NCBI GenBank assembly: GCA_036725605.1
Contig: DAIMDW010000016.1
Location: 72,842-136,841, forward strand
Direction: 5' to 3'
From: CALBTQ01 sp036725605
GTDB lineage: Bacteria > Lernaellota > Lernaellaia > Lernaellales > Lernaellaceae
DNA length: 64,000 bases
The first letter of the stretch is position 1; every line of letters begins with the position of its first letter. The notes under the pieces are model-generated. The model saw nothing but the letters and a program-made list of their open reading frames with translations, was not told the DNA's origin and ran no database searches. A program made the position numbers and the translations under genes. This document shows, in pieces, positions 1 to 7,961 of this stretch.

Positions 1-1
1 C

Positions 2-286
2 GGCTACTTTTTCGAAGGACGGCGGCTGCACCCGTATTTCTCGGGCGGCTTCGGCGTCGCCGCGTTGATCTACGAGGACCGCGCCGGCGATCGTATCGAT
101 GAACAGGACCTGACCATCAACCTCGGCGGCGGCACCGACTACACGATCTGGGAAACGGGGCAGGCCGCGCTGGAACGGGTGGACCTGGGATTTCGTGTGC
201 GTTACTACTACATCTTCCAGAAGGAAGTGTTCAACACGGCGCTCAACGGCGTTTCGCTGACGTTGCGCCTCAATCTGCGGTGGTAA
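2..286 (+). CDS. C-terminal part of an outer-membrane beta-barrel-like protein (5' end outside window)
   Basis: The reading frame is open from the first bases, so only the last 94 residues are visible. They alternate hydrophobic and polar residues (YFSGGFGVAALIYED, LGFRVRYYYIF, VSLTLRLNLRW) and end in an aromatic Trp, as expected for the last strand of an outer-membrane barrel recognised by the BAM complex. The stop lies one base before the ATG of the next gene, another barrel-like protein, so the two are probably co-transcribed. The exact family cannot be named from this fragment; a porin-like or OmpW/acyloxyacyl-hydrolase-like barrel is possible. Confidence 0.6.
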   Translation, partial: GYFFEGRRLHPYFSGGFGVAALIYEDRAGDRIDEQDLTINLGGGTDYTIWETGQAALERVDLGFRVRYYYIFQKEVFNTALNGVSLTLRLNLRW

Positions 287-287
287 G

Positions 288-887
288 ATGAAACGCTTGG
301 CGTTGGCCTTGATGGTTCTGCTGCTGACGGCCGTCCCGGCCGCGGCGCTGATGGAAAACGATTTCGCCATCATGCCCCAGGCCGGCGGCGTGATGCTCGG
401 CGGCGATCTGGGCGACATGTTCGCGCCCGACTTCGCCTTCGGCGGCGCCTTCGCCTACGGGATCGTCGATTGGCTCGGTCTCGAAGCCGATTTCATCTAC
501 AGTGTTCACGAAGCAAGCGACGAGGACGAAACCGGCCGGATCGACCTGAGCCACTGCACCGCCATGGCCGGGCCGCGCTTCAACTGGAACACCCAGTACG
601 TCGTGCCCTACGTGACGCTCATGGGCGGCGCGAGCTTCCTGGGCTACAAGGCCAAGTGGGTGGTCAAGGACACGACGCTCACCGACGACAACAACGCGCA
701 CGGCTTCGGCGGCGCGGTGGGCGCGGGCGTCGACTTCTTCGTCGCCAATACCTTCACCGTGGGTGTCAGCGGCCGGGCGGGCTACTTCGGCTCGAACCTC
801 GAATACAAGCACGCCGACGAGGATGACGGCGAGGCCGGCGGCTACGCCTTCTACGCGGGACTGGTGCGCTTCACTCTGCTTTTCTAA
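288..887 (+). CDS. Outer-membrane beta-barrel protein (OMP_b-brl-like)
   Basis: The 199-residue protein begins with a clear Sec signal peptide (MKRLALALMVLLLTAVPAAA, cleavage near residue 20). Short amphipathic strands rich in Gly and aromatic residues follow (FGGAFAYGIVDWLGLEADFIY, VPYVTLMGGASFLGYK), and it ends in RFTLLF with a C-terminal Phe, the usual beta-signal. This size and pattern match the eight-stranded outer-membrane barrel superfamily. The start sits one base after the preceding barrel gene's stop, implying an operon. The 3' end overlaps the convergent acyl-CoA synthetase gene by 17 bp. No catalytic motif is visible; a structural or small-molecule channel role is inference. Confidence 0.75.
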   Translation: MKRLALALMVLLLTAVPAAALMENDFAIMPQAGGVMLGGDLGDMFAPDFAFGGAFAYGIVDWLGLEADFIYSVHEASDEDETGRIDLSHCTAMAGPRFNWNTQYVVPYVTLMGGASFLGYKAKWVVKDTTLTDDNNAHGFGGAVGAGVDFFVANTFTVGVSGRAGYFGSNLEYKHADEDDGEAGGYAFYAGLVRFTLLF

Positions 888-2265
888 AGGTCGCCATCGC
901 CGCCAACGCCGCGGCCGCCCGCTCCGCGTTGGGATACACCGGCAGAAAATCGCCCACCGCTTCCTCGGTCATTTTCACGAAACGCGGATGCCCGATATGC
1001 GCGACCAGAATCGGCATCTGTTTCGCCTTCGCGCGCACCTTGGCCAGGTCGTGGAAAATCATCTGCTCCATGCCCACGCCGCTGTCCACGAAGGGAGCCA
1101 CCGCGCCCCACGGAATGGCGATGAGCACCAGCAGCGCGTCGACCTGCGGATCGTCCAGCAGCGCGTCCAGCGCGACGTTGTAGACGCCCGAGGGCCCCAC
1201 GTCCAGCGGATTGCCCACGGTCATCCACGCCGGCGCGACCGCCTGCACTTTCGCGATCGTTTCCGGTGCAAGCGTCGCCAGGCGCAGCCCGGCGGCGGTG
1301 ATCGTGTCGGTCGCCAGAATGCCCTGCGAGCCCGAGGTCGTCACCATCGCCACGTTCGGCCCCTTGGGCACCGGGCAACGGTCGAAGGCCGCGGCGAGGT
1401 CGGTCAGGTGCTCCAGTGACTTGGCGCGAATGCCGCCGGCCTGGGCCAGCGCGCCGGCGAACACCGCGTCCGATCCGGCCAGGCTCGCCGTGTGGCTGCC
1501 CACCGCCTGCGCGCCCGCGTCGGTCACGCCGCCCTTGAGCACGACGACCGGTTTGCGCGCCGCGCAGTGCCGCACGGCGTCCATGAACTTGGGTCCGTCG
1601 CCCACGCCTTCCAGGTACAGCGCAACCACGCGCGTGTCCGGATCGTCGGCCAGGAAATACAGGAAGTCCGCTTCGTCCAGGTCGATGCGGTTGCCCAGCG
1701 TGATCGCCTTGGACAGACGCAGGCCGTTGTACGGCGCCCAATCCAGCAGGATCGAGCCGAAGACGCCGCTTTGCGCGATCAGCGCCACGCCGCCGCGCCC
1801 CAGGCTTTCCTCCTGCACCTCGGTCGAGGAAAAACGGCTGCGCGTGTCGACCACGCCCACGCAGTTGGGGCCGAGCAGGCGAATGCCCAGCGCGTCGGCC
1901 TTGGCTTTGAGCGACGCCTGGCGCGCCGCGCCCTGTGCGCCGGTTTCGGCGAAGCCCGCGCTCTCGACGATCGCCAGCTTCACGCCGATCGCCGCGAGTT
2001 CCTCAACGCTGCGCTCGACGTGCGGTGCGGCCACGACGATGATCGCCAGGTCGAACGGGCCTTCGCTCGCCGCGCTCTCGATGGTTGTGTGCGTGGCGCG
2101 CCCGAACACCGTGTTGCCCTTTGCGTTGACCAGCGTGACGCGTTCGGCGAATCCGTGCTCAAACAGGTAGCGGGCGATGCCGGCGCTGAAAAGCTTCTGC
2201 TCACTGGCGCCGACAAGAATCAACTTTCGCGGATCGAACAACCTGGATAAATCGATGTGTTTCAT
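871..2265 (-). CDS. ADP-forming acyl-CoA synthetase, alpha-subunit type
   Basis: The 464-residue protein has a Rossmann CoA-binding domain (about residues 8-135, with LGPNCVGVVD) followed by two succinyl-CoA-ligase-like flavodoxin folds. The expected phosphohistidine lies in GSHTASLAG (His near 258). Family members convert acyl-CoA, ADP and phosphate to acid, CoA and ATP, or the reverse. The ATP-grasp (beta) domain found in about 700-residue fused forms is absent, and no beta-subunit gene is adjacent, so the partner must lie elsewhere or the protein acts on something else. It is convergent with the upstream barrel gene. The substrate is not predictable from sequence. Confidence 0.8.
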   Translation of the reverse strand: MKHIDLSRLFDPRKLILVGASEQKLFSAGIARYLFEHGFAERVTLVNAKGNTVFGRATHTTIESAASEGPFDLAIIVVAAPHVERSVEELAAIGVKLAIVESAGFAETGAQGAARQASLKAKADALGIRLLGPNCVGVVDTRSRFSSTEVQEESLGRGGVALIAQSGVFGSILLDWAPYNGLRLSKAITLGNRIDLDEADFLYFLADDPDTRVVALYLEGVGDGPKFMDAVRHCAARKPVVVLKGGVTDAGAQAVGSHTASLAGSDAVFAGALAQAGGIRAKSLEHLTDLAAAFDRCPVPKGPNVAMVTTSGSQGILATDTITAAGLRLATLAPETIAKVQAVAPAWMTVGNPLDVGPSGVYNVALDALLDDPQVDALLVLIAIPWGAVAPFVDSGVGMEQMIFHDLAKVRAKAKQMPILVAHIGHPRFVKMTEEAVGDFLPVYPNAERAAAALAAMATFRKAE

Positions 2266-2336
2266 GGCTGTCAGGTTTAATCCGAACGGCCGTTGGATGC
2301 AAGAAGAGATGCTGAAAGATTGCTTATGGATTTTTG

Positions 2337-2366
2337 TTGATTGTGCTCACAGATTAAAGATATTTT
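2337..2366 (+). promoter_or_regulatory. Possible sigma-70 promoter for the lipoprotein at 2420
   Basis: TTGATT (2337-2342) and TATTTT (2361-2366) are separated by 18 bp in an AT-rich stretch, 54 bp before the ATG. The match is moderate, and no other good candidate is seen in this intergenic gap. Confidence 0.4.
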
Positions 2367-2419
2367 TAATCGGTCCTTCTCCTGAAGGATCATGGAGTAT
2401 ATCTATAAGGAAGAATACC

Positions 2420-3040
2420 ATGAAGAATCCGCTTTCTCTTCTCCTCGTCATTTTTCTTCTCGTCTTCGCTTCGCCTTCTTGCGATGACGACCCTTCGACA
2501 GGCTCAGGGCAGGCTAATAATGACGATGATTCAACGGATGATGACGAGAATGACGACGACGCAACCGATGACGATGCGATCGATGACGACACGTCCGACG
2601 ATGACACATCCGACGACGATACGATCGACGATGGTGTTTCGCCAAGAATCGGCAACGCTTACTGGGAACCGAATCCGACAGAGTTGCGGGAAATTGAAAA
2701 TGTAGGATATTATTGGATGAGCTACATTTATTTTTCGGTATGCGATCCCAATAATGATCTTGTTCCGGATGGGGAGGTCTGCCTATTGGATATGCCGACT
2801 ATTATTGCCCCCTGTTTGGACTGGAGAGATCTTGAAACTGATGGCGACGTCTATGATGTGGATGACTGTGACAATCCAACAACTTTTTGGATAGCATACA
2901 CTTTTGCAACGATAGATGATCCGTTTGCCAACCCTCCGGGAGAATATTGCGCCCGATTGATCGTGAGCGACAGCGCCGGTCATGAAGATATTCTGGAGGA
3001 TCTTTGCGTTACGCATGATCCGCCGGTGTCGATGTATTGA
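2420..3040 (+). CDS. Lipoprotein with Asp-rich repeat linker
   Basis: The 206-residue protein has a signal peptide (MKNPLSLLLVIFLLVFASPS) ending at a lipobox-like Cys near residue 21. A linker of DDDxx repeats (NDDDATDDDAIDDD and similar) runs to about residue 73. A globular domain of about 130 residues follows, with several Cys that may form disulfides (VCLLDMPT, PCLDWRD, DDCDNPTTFW, EYCARLIVSDSAGHED). The domain has beta-sandwich-like features (GEYCARLIVSDSAGH resembles an Ig/PKD strand pair), but no family is recognised. The ATG at 2420 is chosen because it follows AAGGAAG and starts the signal peptide. A 25-bp dispersed repeat (2491-2515) lies inside the coding region. Confidence 0.75.
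   Translation: MKNPLSLLLVIFLLVFASPSCDDDPSTGSGQANNDDDSTDDDENDDDATDDDAIDDDTSDDDTSDDDTIDDGVSPRIGNAYWEPNPTELREIENVGYYWMSYIYFSVCDPNNDLVPDGEVCLLDMPTIIAPCLDWRDLETDGDVYDVDDCDNPTTFWIAYTFATIDDPFANPPGEYCARLIVSDSAGHEDILEDLCVTHDPPVSMY
2491..2515 (+). repeat. Dispersed repeat-like sequence inside a coding region
   Basis: The stretch CCCTTCGACAGGCTCAGG continues as GCAGGCT. It matches, from memory, a short repeat often scattered between genes in environmental bacterial genomes. Here it is translated in frame as PSTGSGQA and splits the Asp-rich linker of the lipoprotein. Confidence 0.5.
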
Positions 3041-3139
3041 TCAAATATCTCATTTGCCCGTCGTTTGCGAAAACATCGTTGTTGCTTCCCGGTGCATTCT
3101 CGCCAATAATGACCGCAACGATTTTCACGCGAGGGAACG

Positions 3140-3745
3140 ATGGACGATCGACCGCAACTTATCCTCTTCGACATGGTCGGCGTGCTGGTGCGCATGCGCG
3201 GCTCCAAGCAGATCCTGACCTGGATCGAAGGCCGCATGACGCCCGCCGAACTGTGGCAGTGGTGGGTGAACTCCCCGGCGATCGTCGCTTTCGAAACCGG
3301 CCGCATGAGCGGCGAGGAGTTCGCGGAGTACGTCGTGCACGAACTGCAATTGCCGATCGAGCCGGCGCTGTGGCTCGCGAAAATCGTCGATTGGTTCGAC
3401 GGCCCGTTCCCCGAAACGCGTGAAACGCTCACCGCGCTGCACGGTCGTTTCCCGCTGGCGATCCTCTCCAACACCAACGCGCTGTTTTACGAAAAGCTGC
3501 GCACGATGGACCTGCTGCCGTTTTTCGGGCGCACGTTTTTTTCGCACCTCACCGGCTTGCTCAAACCCGACCCCGACGCCTTCTTGCAGGTGGTCGAACA
3601 CACCGGCATTCCCGCCGAAAAAATCCTCTTTTTCGACGACACCGAGGAAAACATTCGGACCGCGCGGGAGCTTGGTTTTCGCGCGCACCACACCCACGGC
3701 ATGGGCGACGTGCGCGACGTGCTGACCGAACTGCGCTTGCTGTAA
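3140..3745 (+). CDS. HAD-family phosphatase, copy 1
   Basis: The 201-residue protein has all four HAD motifs: motif I ILFDMVGVL, motif II AILSNTNA, motif III LLKPDPDAF and motif IV FFDDTEEN. The alpha-helical cap sits between motifs I and II, which fits subfamily IA. In motif I the Asp two residues after the nucleophile is replaced by Val. The YihX-like branch, which has FDLGxVL, shows a similar replacement and is still phosphatase-active, so activity cannot be excluded. Substrates are probably small phosphorylated metabolites. A close paralog follows 34 bp downstream with almost the same leader (GAGGGAACG before ATG), so this is a recent tandem duplication. Confidence 0.85.
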   Translation: MDDRPQLILFDMVGVLVRMRGSKQILTWIEGRMTPAELWQWWVNSPAIVAFETGRMSGEEFAEYVVHELQLPIEPALWLAKIVDWFDGPFPETRETLTALHGRFPLAILSNTNALFYEKLRTMDLLPFFGRTFFSHLTGLLKPDPDAFLQVVEHTGIPAEKILFFDDTEENIRTARELGFRAHHTHGMGDVRDVLTELRLL

Positions 3746-3779
3746 CATCCGTCATCGAATGAAAGTGCGTGAGCGAACG

Positions 3780-4388
3780 ATGAACGAGGCGGTGCGACTC
3801 ATTTTGTTCGACATGGTCGGCGTCATGCTGCGTCTGGAGAATGCAACGTCGATGCTCGATTGGACTGCCGGCCGGATGTCGCCCGACCAACTGCGGCAAT
3901 GGTGGAACGACGCGCCGGTGATCGCCGCTTTCGAAACCGGGCGCATCGACCGCGACGAGTTCGCTGCGACCGTCACCGGCGAGTTGCAATTGCCGGTCGA
4001 GCCGCAGGAGTTTTTGCAAACGATCATCGCCTGCCGCGCCATCCCCTTTCTCGAAACGCGCGAAACGCTCGCCGTGCTGCACGACCGCTTTCCGCTGGCG
4101 ATTCTCTCCAACGCCGACCCGCTGCTGTACGACAAGGCGCTCGCGTTGGATCTCCTGCCGTTTTTCAGGCAAACGTTTTTTTCGCACCTCACCGGCTTGC
4201 TCAAACCCGACCCCGCCGCCTTTGCGCAGGTGGTCGAGCAGACCGGCGTGCCGGCCGAGGGGATTCTCTATTTCGACGACCGACAGGAGAACATCGACGC
4301 CGCCCGGGACCTTGGTTTTCGCGCGCACCTCACCTGCGGCATGACGGCGGTGCGGGAAATTCTCTACGATTTGAACCTGTTGTCTTAA
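3780..4388 (+). CDS. HAD-family phosphatase, copy 2 (tandem paralog)
   Basis: The 202-residue protein aligns end to end with the preceding gene: ILFDMVGVM, AILSNADP, LLKPDPAAF and YFDDRQEN are the four HAD motifs, with the same Val at the second position of motif I. A start seven codons upstream (3759) is possible. The ATG at 3780 is preferred because its context (GAGCGAACG) matches copy 1 and gives the same N terminus. The long stretch around motif III is nearly identical in DNA between the copies, while the cap regions have drifted, suggesting changed substrate preference. Both are likely cytosolic. Confidence 0.83.
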   Translation: MNEAVRLILFDMVGVMLRLENATSMLDWTAGRMSPDQLRQWWNDAPVIAAFETGRIDRDEFAATVTGELQLPVEPQEFLQTIIACRAIPFLETRETLAVLHDRFPLAILSNADPLLYDKALALDLLPFFRQTFFSHLTGLLKPDPAAFAQVVEQTGVPAEGILYFDDRQENIDAARDLGFRAHLTCGMTAVREILYDLNLLS

Positions 4389-4470
4389 ATTGAAATCGTT
4401 GGAAACGTTTCGTGCCGGTTGATTTGCGATCCCGCCGCTCCGGCCCGGCGCGACAAATGTAAAATGCCGG

Positions 4471-4499
4471 TTGTTATTATATTGGAAATCCGTTATTAT
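4471..4499 (+). promoter_or_regulatory. Possible sigma-70 promoter for the lipoprotein at 4539
   Basis: TTGTTA (4471-4476) is followed after 17 bp by TATTAT (4494-4499), about 40 bp before the start codon, in a locally AT-rich gap between GC-rich genes. Confidence 0.45.
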
Positions 4500-4538
4500 A
4501 ATGAACCGGGGGCATAATGGAATTATTGGAGGTGCGCG

Positions 4539-5786
4539 ATGCGTTGCGCCGGATTCGTCCTTATGTCCTTGCTGATCCTTTTTTCCGTAAATCTTATCTC
4601 CTGCGATGACGACGACGATTCTTCCTCAGATTCAGCATCAGCCGACGATGACGACGATACCGGTGATGACGATGCCGTCGATGACGATTCGTTGAGCGAC
4701 GACGACGATTCGACCGCCGATGATGATTTTATCGATGACGACGACGATGATGACGATACCGGCCCCACGTATTTGATGGTTTTCGGTTTGAAGGACAGCG
4801 AGTACACGTCTTTTCGCCAGACGGAAAAAGGCTGGATCGAGCAGTCGATGCCCAATCCGGCGACCGGCTGGCCCGGTCCGGAATTGGGCCCGATGTCTTT
4901 CGCCAACGGTGAACAAGGCCACGGCGTCTGGAACCAATTCGGCGACATGGTCTCGGCGATGCACGTCTGGATGGACTACGATCCCGAAGACGGTTGGTCC
5001 TTGAAACCATTGCGGCCGCAGGCGCACATGAACGCGGCGGTAACCAACATCAGCGCCTATGGCGCCGGCGGGAATTTCTGGGCCTCGTCGTATGTCTGGC
5101 AAATATTCGTGATCAACAATTACCTCTATCAGTACACCGACGACGCCGCCAACGAGCAATTGGACGGACACGTGGGCGCGAGCCATAACGCCATGTACTT
5201 TTTCGATGTTGAAAACGGCTATGTTTCCGGCAGCAGCGACAGCGGCAATTATTTACTCCGCCTGCTCGACAACGATTGGCAGTGGGTCGGCATGCCGCCG
5301 GAATTCGGCGATTACCAGTTTAAAGTCCTGGAAATGTTCGACATGCACAACGGCCTGGGGATCATCGATGCGAATGCGCATACGTCGCGCCTGGTGCGTA
5401 TGACCGACGATGTCTGGACGCCCGTGACGCCGCCGCAAGGCTGCGTGAACATGCCGCCCGAAGGGGTGTTCGGCAATGAGGATCGCGCCGTGGTCATTCG
5501 CTATTCGCAGACCGAAGAGCGGTTCTGGGATTACCGCGACGGCCAGTGGTCCTGCCGCCAGGTCGACCAGACCGACGATTCCGTGAAAATCATCCATGCC
5601 ACGGTCTGGCGCAACGGTCGCGTTTTTCTCGCCGGCTTGAAAAACAGCGCCGAGCCGGTGTTGTACGAAGTGCTGGCCGATTCGGTGGTCCCGGTGGATG
5701 TGCCGCACGAGATCACCACGATCTACGGCGTGTTCGCCCTCGGCGCCCAGGCGCCGCACCAGGCCAACTGGCGGCTGATCTTCTAA
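4539..5786 (+). CDS. Large Asp-linker lipoprotein with possible propeller-like exterior domain
   Basis: The 415-residue protein starts with a signal peptide ending in a good lipobox (NLISC). A 50-residue linker almost entirely of Asp with Ser, Thr and Ala follows immediately. The rest (from about residue 75) contains repeating units with aromatic and Gly residues (YLMVFGLKDSEYTSFRQTE, NYLLRLLDNDWQWVGMPPE, RLVRMTDDVWTPVTPP) at intervals near 45-50 residues. This pattern recalls beta-propeller blades, but no family is named with confidence. GGAGG precedes the ATG. A strong terminator follows, so it is a single-gene unit. The protein probably sits at the cell surface or in the periplasm. Confidence 0.75.
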   Translation: MRCAGFVLMSLLILFSVNLISCDDDDDSSSDSASADDDDDTGDDDAVDDDSLSDDDDSTADDDFIDDDDDDDDTGPTYLMVFGLKDSEYTSFRQTEKGWIEQSMPNPATGWPGPELGPMSFANGEQGHGVWNQFGDMVSAMHVWMDYDPEDGWSLKPLRPQAHMNAAVTNISAYGAGGNFWASSYVWQIFVINNYLYQYTDDAANEQLDGHVGASHNAMYFFDVENGYVSGSSDSGNYLLRLLDNDWQWVGMPPEFGDYQFKVLEMFDMHNGLGIIDANAHTSRLVRMTDDVWTPVTPPQGCVNMPPEGVFGNEDRAVVIRYSQTEERFWDYRDGQWSCRQVDQTDDSVKIIHATVWRNGRVFLAGLKNSAEPVLYEVLADSVVPVDVPHEITTIYGVFALGAQAPHQANWRLIF

Positions 5787-5806
5787 CCACGTTTGAGAAA
5801 GAATTG

Positions 5807-5834
5807 AGGGGGAGCGAGCTCTCCCCCTTTTTTT
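5807..5834 (+). terminator. Rho-independent terminator after lipoprotein 4539-5786
   Basis: GGGGGAG (5808-5814) pairs with CTCCCCC (5821-5827) around a six-base loop and is followed by a run of seven T. Confidence 0.9.
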
Positions 5835-5847
5835 GTTTCTGAAAACA

Positions 5848-6001
5848 GTCATCCTGAGCGCAGCGAAGGATCTCTCGTCGATGTACGTAGATTCTTCGTC
5901 ACGCAGACGCGTTCCTCAGAATGACGGTTATCCATGCGCGTCAGCGCTGGATCAAGCTCCGCACAATGAATGAAACATAGGTGCAGGAATTATTCCTGCC
6001 T
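5848..6001. repeat. Dispersed intergenic repeat A, copy 1
   Basis: This stretch (GTCATCCTGAGCGCAGCGAA, then GGATCTCTCG, GTACGTAGATTCTTCGTC, GCGCGTCAGCG and a tail reading ATAGGTGCAGGAATTATTCC) recurs at 33603-33820 in the same order, with about 80% identity by eye. The tail is a small palindrome, CAGGAATTATTCCTG. A partial inverted copy lies near 10540-10575. No protein is encoded. Confidence 0.75.
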
Positions 6002-6003
6002 GG

Positions 6004-6660
6004 TTAGAAGTCGAGCATGGGCTGATCGACGATCTCGATGTCGTCGCGCGGCGTGAAGACGAACTTCGAGTCGGGCAGGCCGCGATTGAACTGCTGGTTG
6101 TTGAGCCGCAGCATCGTCTTGTTGCCGTAGGCGTCCACCGATTCGATCGCCTGCACCAGCGACGTGTTCGGGTCCACGTGCAGGATCATCGACTGGAAGC
6201 CCATCTGTTTTTTCGGCACGAGCTTGAGCCGCTTGCGGCCGTCGGCCGGCTCCAGCAGCGACGCCTCGTAGGTGTTGCACAGGTCCACCTGTCCGGTGAG
6301 GATCGCCAGCGGCTGCCGGATGTCGAACTGCGCGCCGGTCTTGGTCACGTAGGCCTTCTTTTCCTCTTCGCTGACCATCACCAGCGTCGCGCCGTCGCTG
6401 ATGATCTGCTTCTTGGTCGGCGTGTCGTACTCCCACCGCAGCTTGTTGGGCTGCGCCAGGAAGATGCGGCCGGACGCCGTGCGCTCGATGCCGCCCATCT
6501 GCGCCAGGGTGGTCGTCTGCGCGAACTCGAAGGACAGGTCCTTCGCCTGGCCGTATTTTTTCTGAATGCCCGCCTGCACGTCCGCCAGCTCGTCGGCCAG
6601 AGCGGCGACGGGCAGGGCGAGCAGGGCGAATACGATGATCATCAACAGCGTCTGTCGCAT
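6004..6660 (-). CDS. lolA: LolA-like outer-membrane lipoprotein carrier
   Basis: The 218-residue protein has a cleavable Sec signal (MRQTLLMIIVFALLALPVAA-LAD). The family hallmarks follow: YGQAKDLSFEFAQTT, ASGRIFLAQPNKLRWEY, IISDGATLVMVSEEEKKAYV and LVPKKQMGFQSMILHVD. LolA forms a periplasmic half-barrel that ferries lipoproteins from LolCDE to the outer membrane, which fits a genome with many lipoproteins. The start at 6660 has GGAGAG just upstream; longer frames to 6858 lack a signal sequence and run into hairpin repeats. No LolB or LolCDE genes are adjacent. The related DUF4292/LolA-like fold cannot be fully excluded. Confidence 0.83.
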   Translation of the reverse strand: MRQTLLMIIVFALLALPVAALADELADVQAGIQKKYGQAKDLSFEFAQTTTLAQMGGIERTASGRIFLAQPNKLRWEYDTPTKKQIISDGATLVMVSEEEKKAYVTKTGAQFDIRQPLAILTGQVDLCNTYEASLLEPADGRKRLKLVPKKQMGFQSMILHVDPNTSLVQAIESVDAYGNKTMLRLNNQQFNRGLPDSKFVFTPRDDIEIVDQPMLDF

Positions 6661-7005
6661 AGGTCTCTCCTTGTTTGCCTTTGGACCACGCGCGGGCCCA
6701 AAAGGTTCACCGCCGCGCATCCTAGCAAAAGCAGACCCGCGCGGGGAAGGACTTTCTTTGTCATGCCCGCGCAGGGGAGGATAAACCCAGGGACATGTAC
6801 TCGTTACGTGTCCCCGTTTATCCTTGATTTGTGGGATAAATGGGACACTTTGTCCCACGCCCCTTCTTCATTAATAATCAAGGATATCAATAGGTTATAA
6901 AAATGAATGGCGGGACAACTGCGGAAAAGTGTCCCACGCCAATAGTACGGACGTTCGAGTGCGGTGCGTACCGTTGAAGGAGGCCCCCGTGCCGGGGCAA
7001 TTAAT

Positions 7006-7113
7006 TAGGGACAGTCACCTATTTTTAACCGTTATACTATAATCGTATACATGTGTAATATTAAGATATTATCTATTCTGAGAGATCTCTTCTAAAATAG
7101 GTGACTGTCCCTA
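7006..7113. repeat. 20-bp perfect inverted repeat around 68 bp (REP/RAYT-type element)
   Basis: TAGGGACAGTCACCTATTTT (7006-7025) is exactly inverted at 7094-7113, enclosing an AT-rich 68-bp core. The sequence resembles repeats that I recall lying near REP-associated tyrosine transposases in deltaproteobacterial genomes. No transposase gene is present, so this would be a non-autonomous copy. Confidence 0.75.
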
Positions 7114-7187
7114 TTTTTGGTTGTCCGCCAACACAGCTTACGCCTTGCGGCGAAAAGTGTGGCGCCCGGAAAGGACTTCATTTGTGG

Positions 7188-7223
7188 GTGTGCCACACTT
7201 TTGGCGACAGCCAAAGGTGTGCC
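7188..7223. repeat. Dispersed palindromic repeat B, copy 1
   Basis: GTGTGCCACACTTTTGGCGA followed by CAGCCAAAGGTGTGCC forms an imperfect palindrome. A near-identical copy in opposite orientation lies at 33708-33741. Confidence 0.7.
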
Positions 7224-7476
7224 GACTCAAACGATGTATAACAATTACATCGTCGTGTACTTTTCAAATTCATTGCCGTAGAATAATTACACGAAGCCGG
7301 GTTTTTCCACCGCTTCGTCGCATTGGAGAATGTGAGATGAACCGCGTTTTTACGGAAGTGGGAAGAATTTAAAGCGCGATCTTCGGTTGGTTTATCGCTA
7401 GGCGCTATTCTTGAAACAATGGATCAAAAAGCGCATACTCGAACAAGAAGTGAAATAATCGGCCCCGGGAGGCAAG

Positions 7477-7738
7477 ATGACCCGCAAAGGCGCCAGCGAA
7501 GTGCGCAATGATTTTTCCAAAACGCTCGACCGCGTGGCTCGACGCCGCGACCGGATCGTTTTTGCATAAGCGCGGCAAGGACGTGGCGGTGCTGGTGCCC
7601 TTGGAAGACCTGACCATGCTCGAAGAACTGGAAGACAAACTCGATGTGCTCGACGCTTTGCAAGCGGAGGCCGAAGCCGCCGCCAAGGGCGAAAAGACCA
7701 TCCCCTGGGAGAGGGCGAAAAAGGAACTGGGGCTGTAG
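7477..7738 (+). pseudogene. Phd/YefM-type antitoxin gene broken by a +1 frameshift
   Basis: The ATG at 7477 follows GGGAGG and encodes MTRKGASEVRNDFSKTLDRV and ARRRDRIVF, then Ala and a stop at 7567. This is the N terminus of a Phd/YefM antitoxin. Removing one T from the T5 run at 7559-7563 restores HKRGKDVAVLVPLEDLTMLE in frame through 7738, which is the rest of the family core (KDVAVLVPLED). So the gene carries a single-base insertion in a homopolymer. No RelE/Doc-type toxin gene follows before the synthetase at 7962. It may be a decayed orphan, a sequencing error, or a slippage site. Confidence 0.7.
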
Positions 7739-7961
7739 CCGGAATGTTATCTCACCGATAATTTTTGACCTTCAATACCTGCGAAGAAATATTTTCCAGG
7801 CGCCGATCACTTAAAATTGACATTTCCTTCGTTCGCGGTTAAAAAGCCACGCGAGAGGGAGCGAGGAACGACGCGTGCACGTACAACTCTGATGCGCAGG
7901 ACATCCCGGAGCTTGCAGGGGAGAACAACGATGAACCGAACAACACTGGAGGGCTTCCGGA

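Larger units (their letters stand above)
6661..7476. other. 816-bp gene-free region made of hairpin repeats
   Basis: No convincing gene is seen; the small open frame at 7121-7372 is composed of repeat sequence. The region contains a hairpin at about 6782-6826 (GGATAAAC...GGGACA pairing with TGTCCC...GTTTATCC) and two copies of TGTCCCACGCC (about 6854 and 6931). It also holds the long inverted repeat at 7006-7113 and the palindrome at 7188-7223. It looks like an accumulation site for REP-type elements. Confidence 0.7.

Noticed and set aside
7121..7372. Open frame of 83 codons between lolA and the antitoxin
   Set aside because: It is made of repeat B and hairpin sequence, has no ribosome site, and its translation is rich in Arg, Cys and Ile without any pattern.
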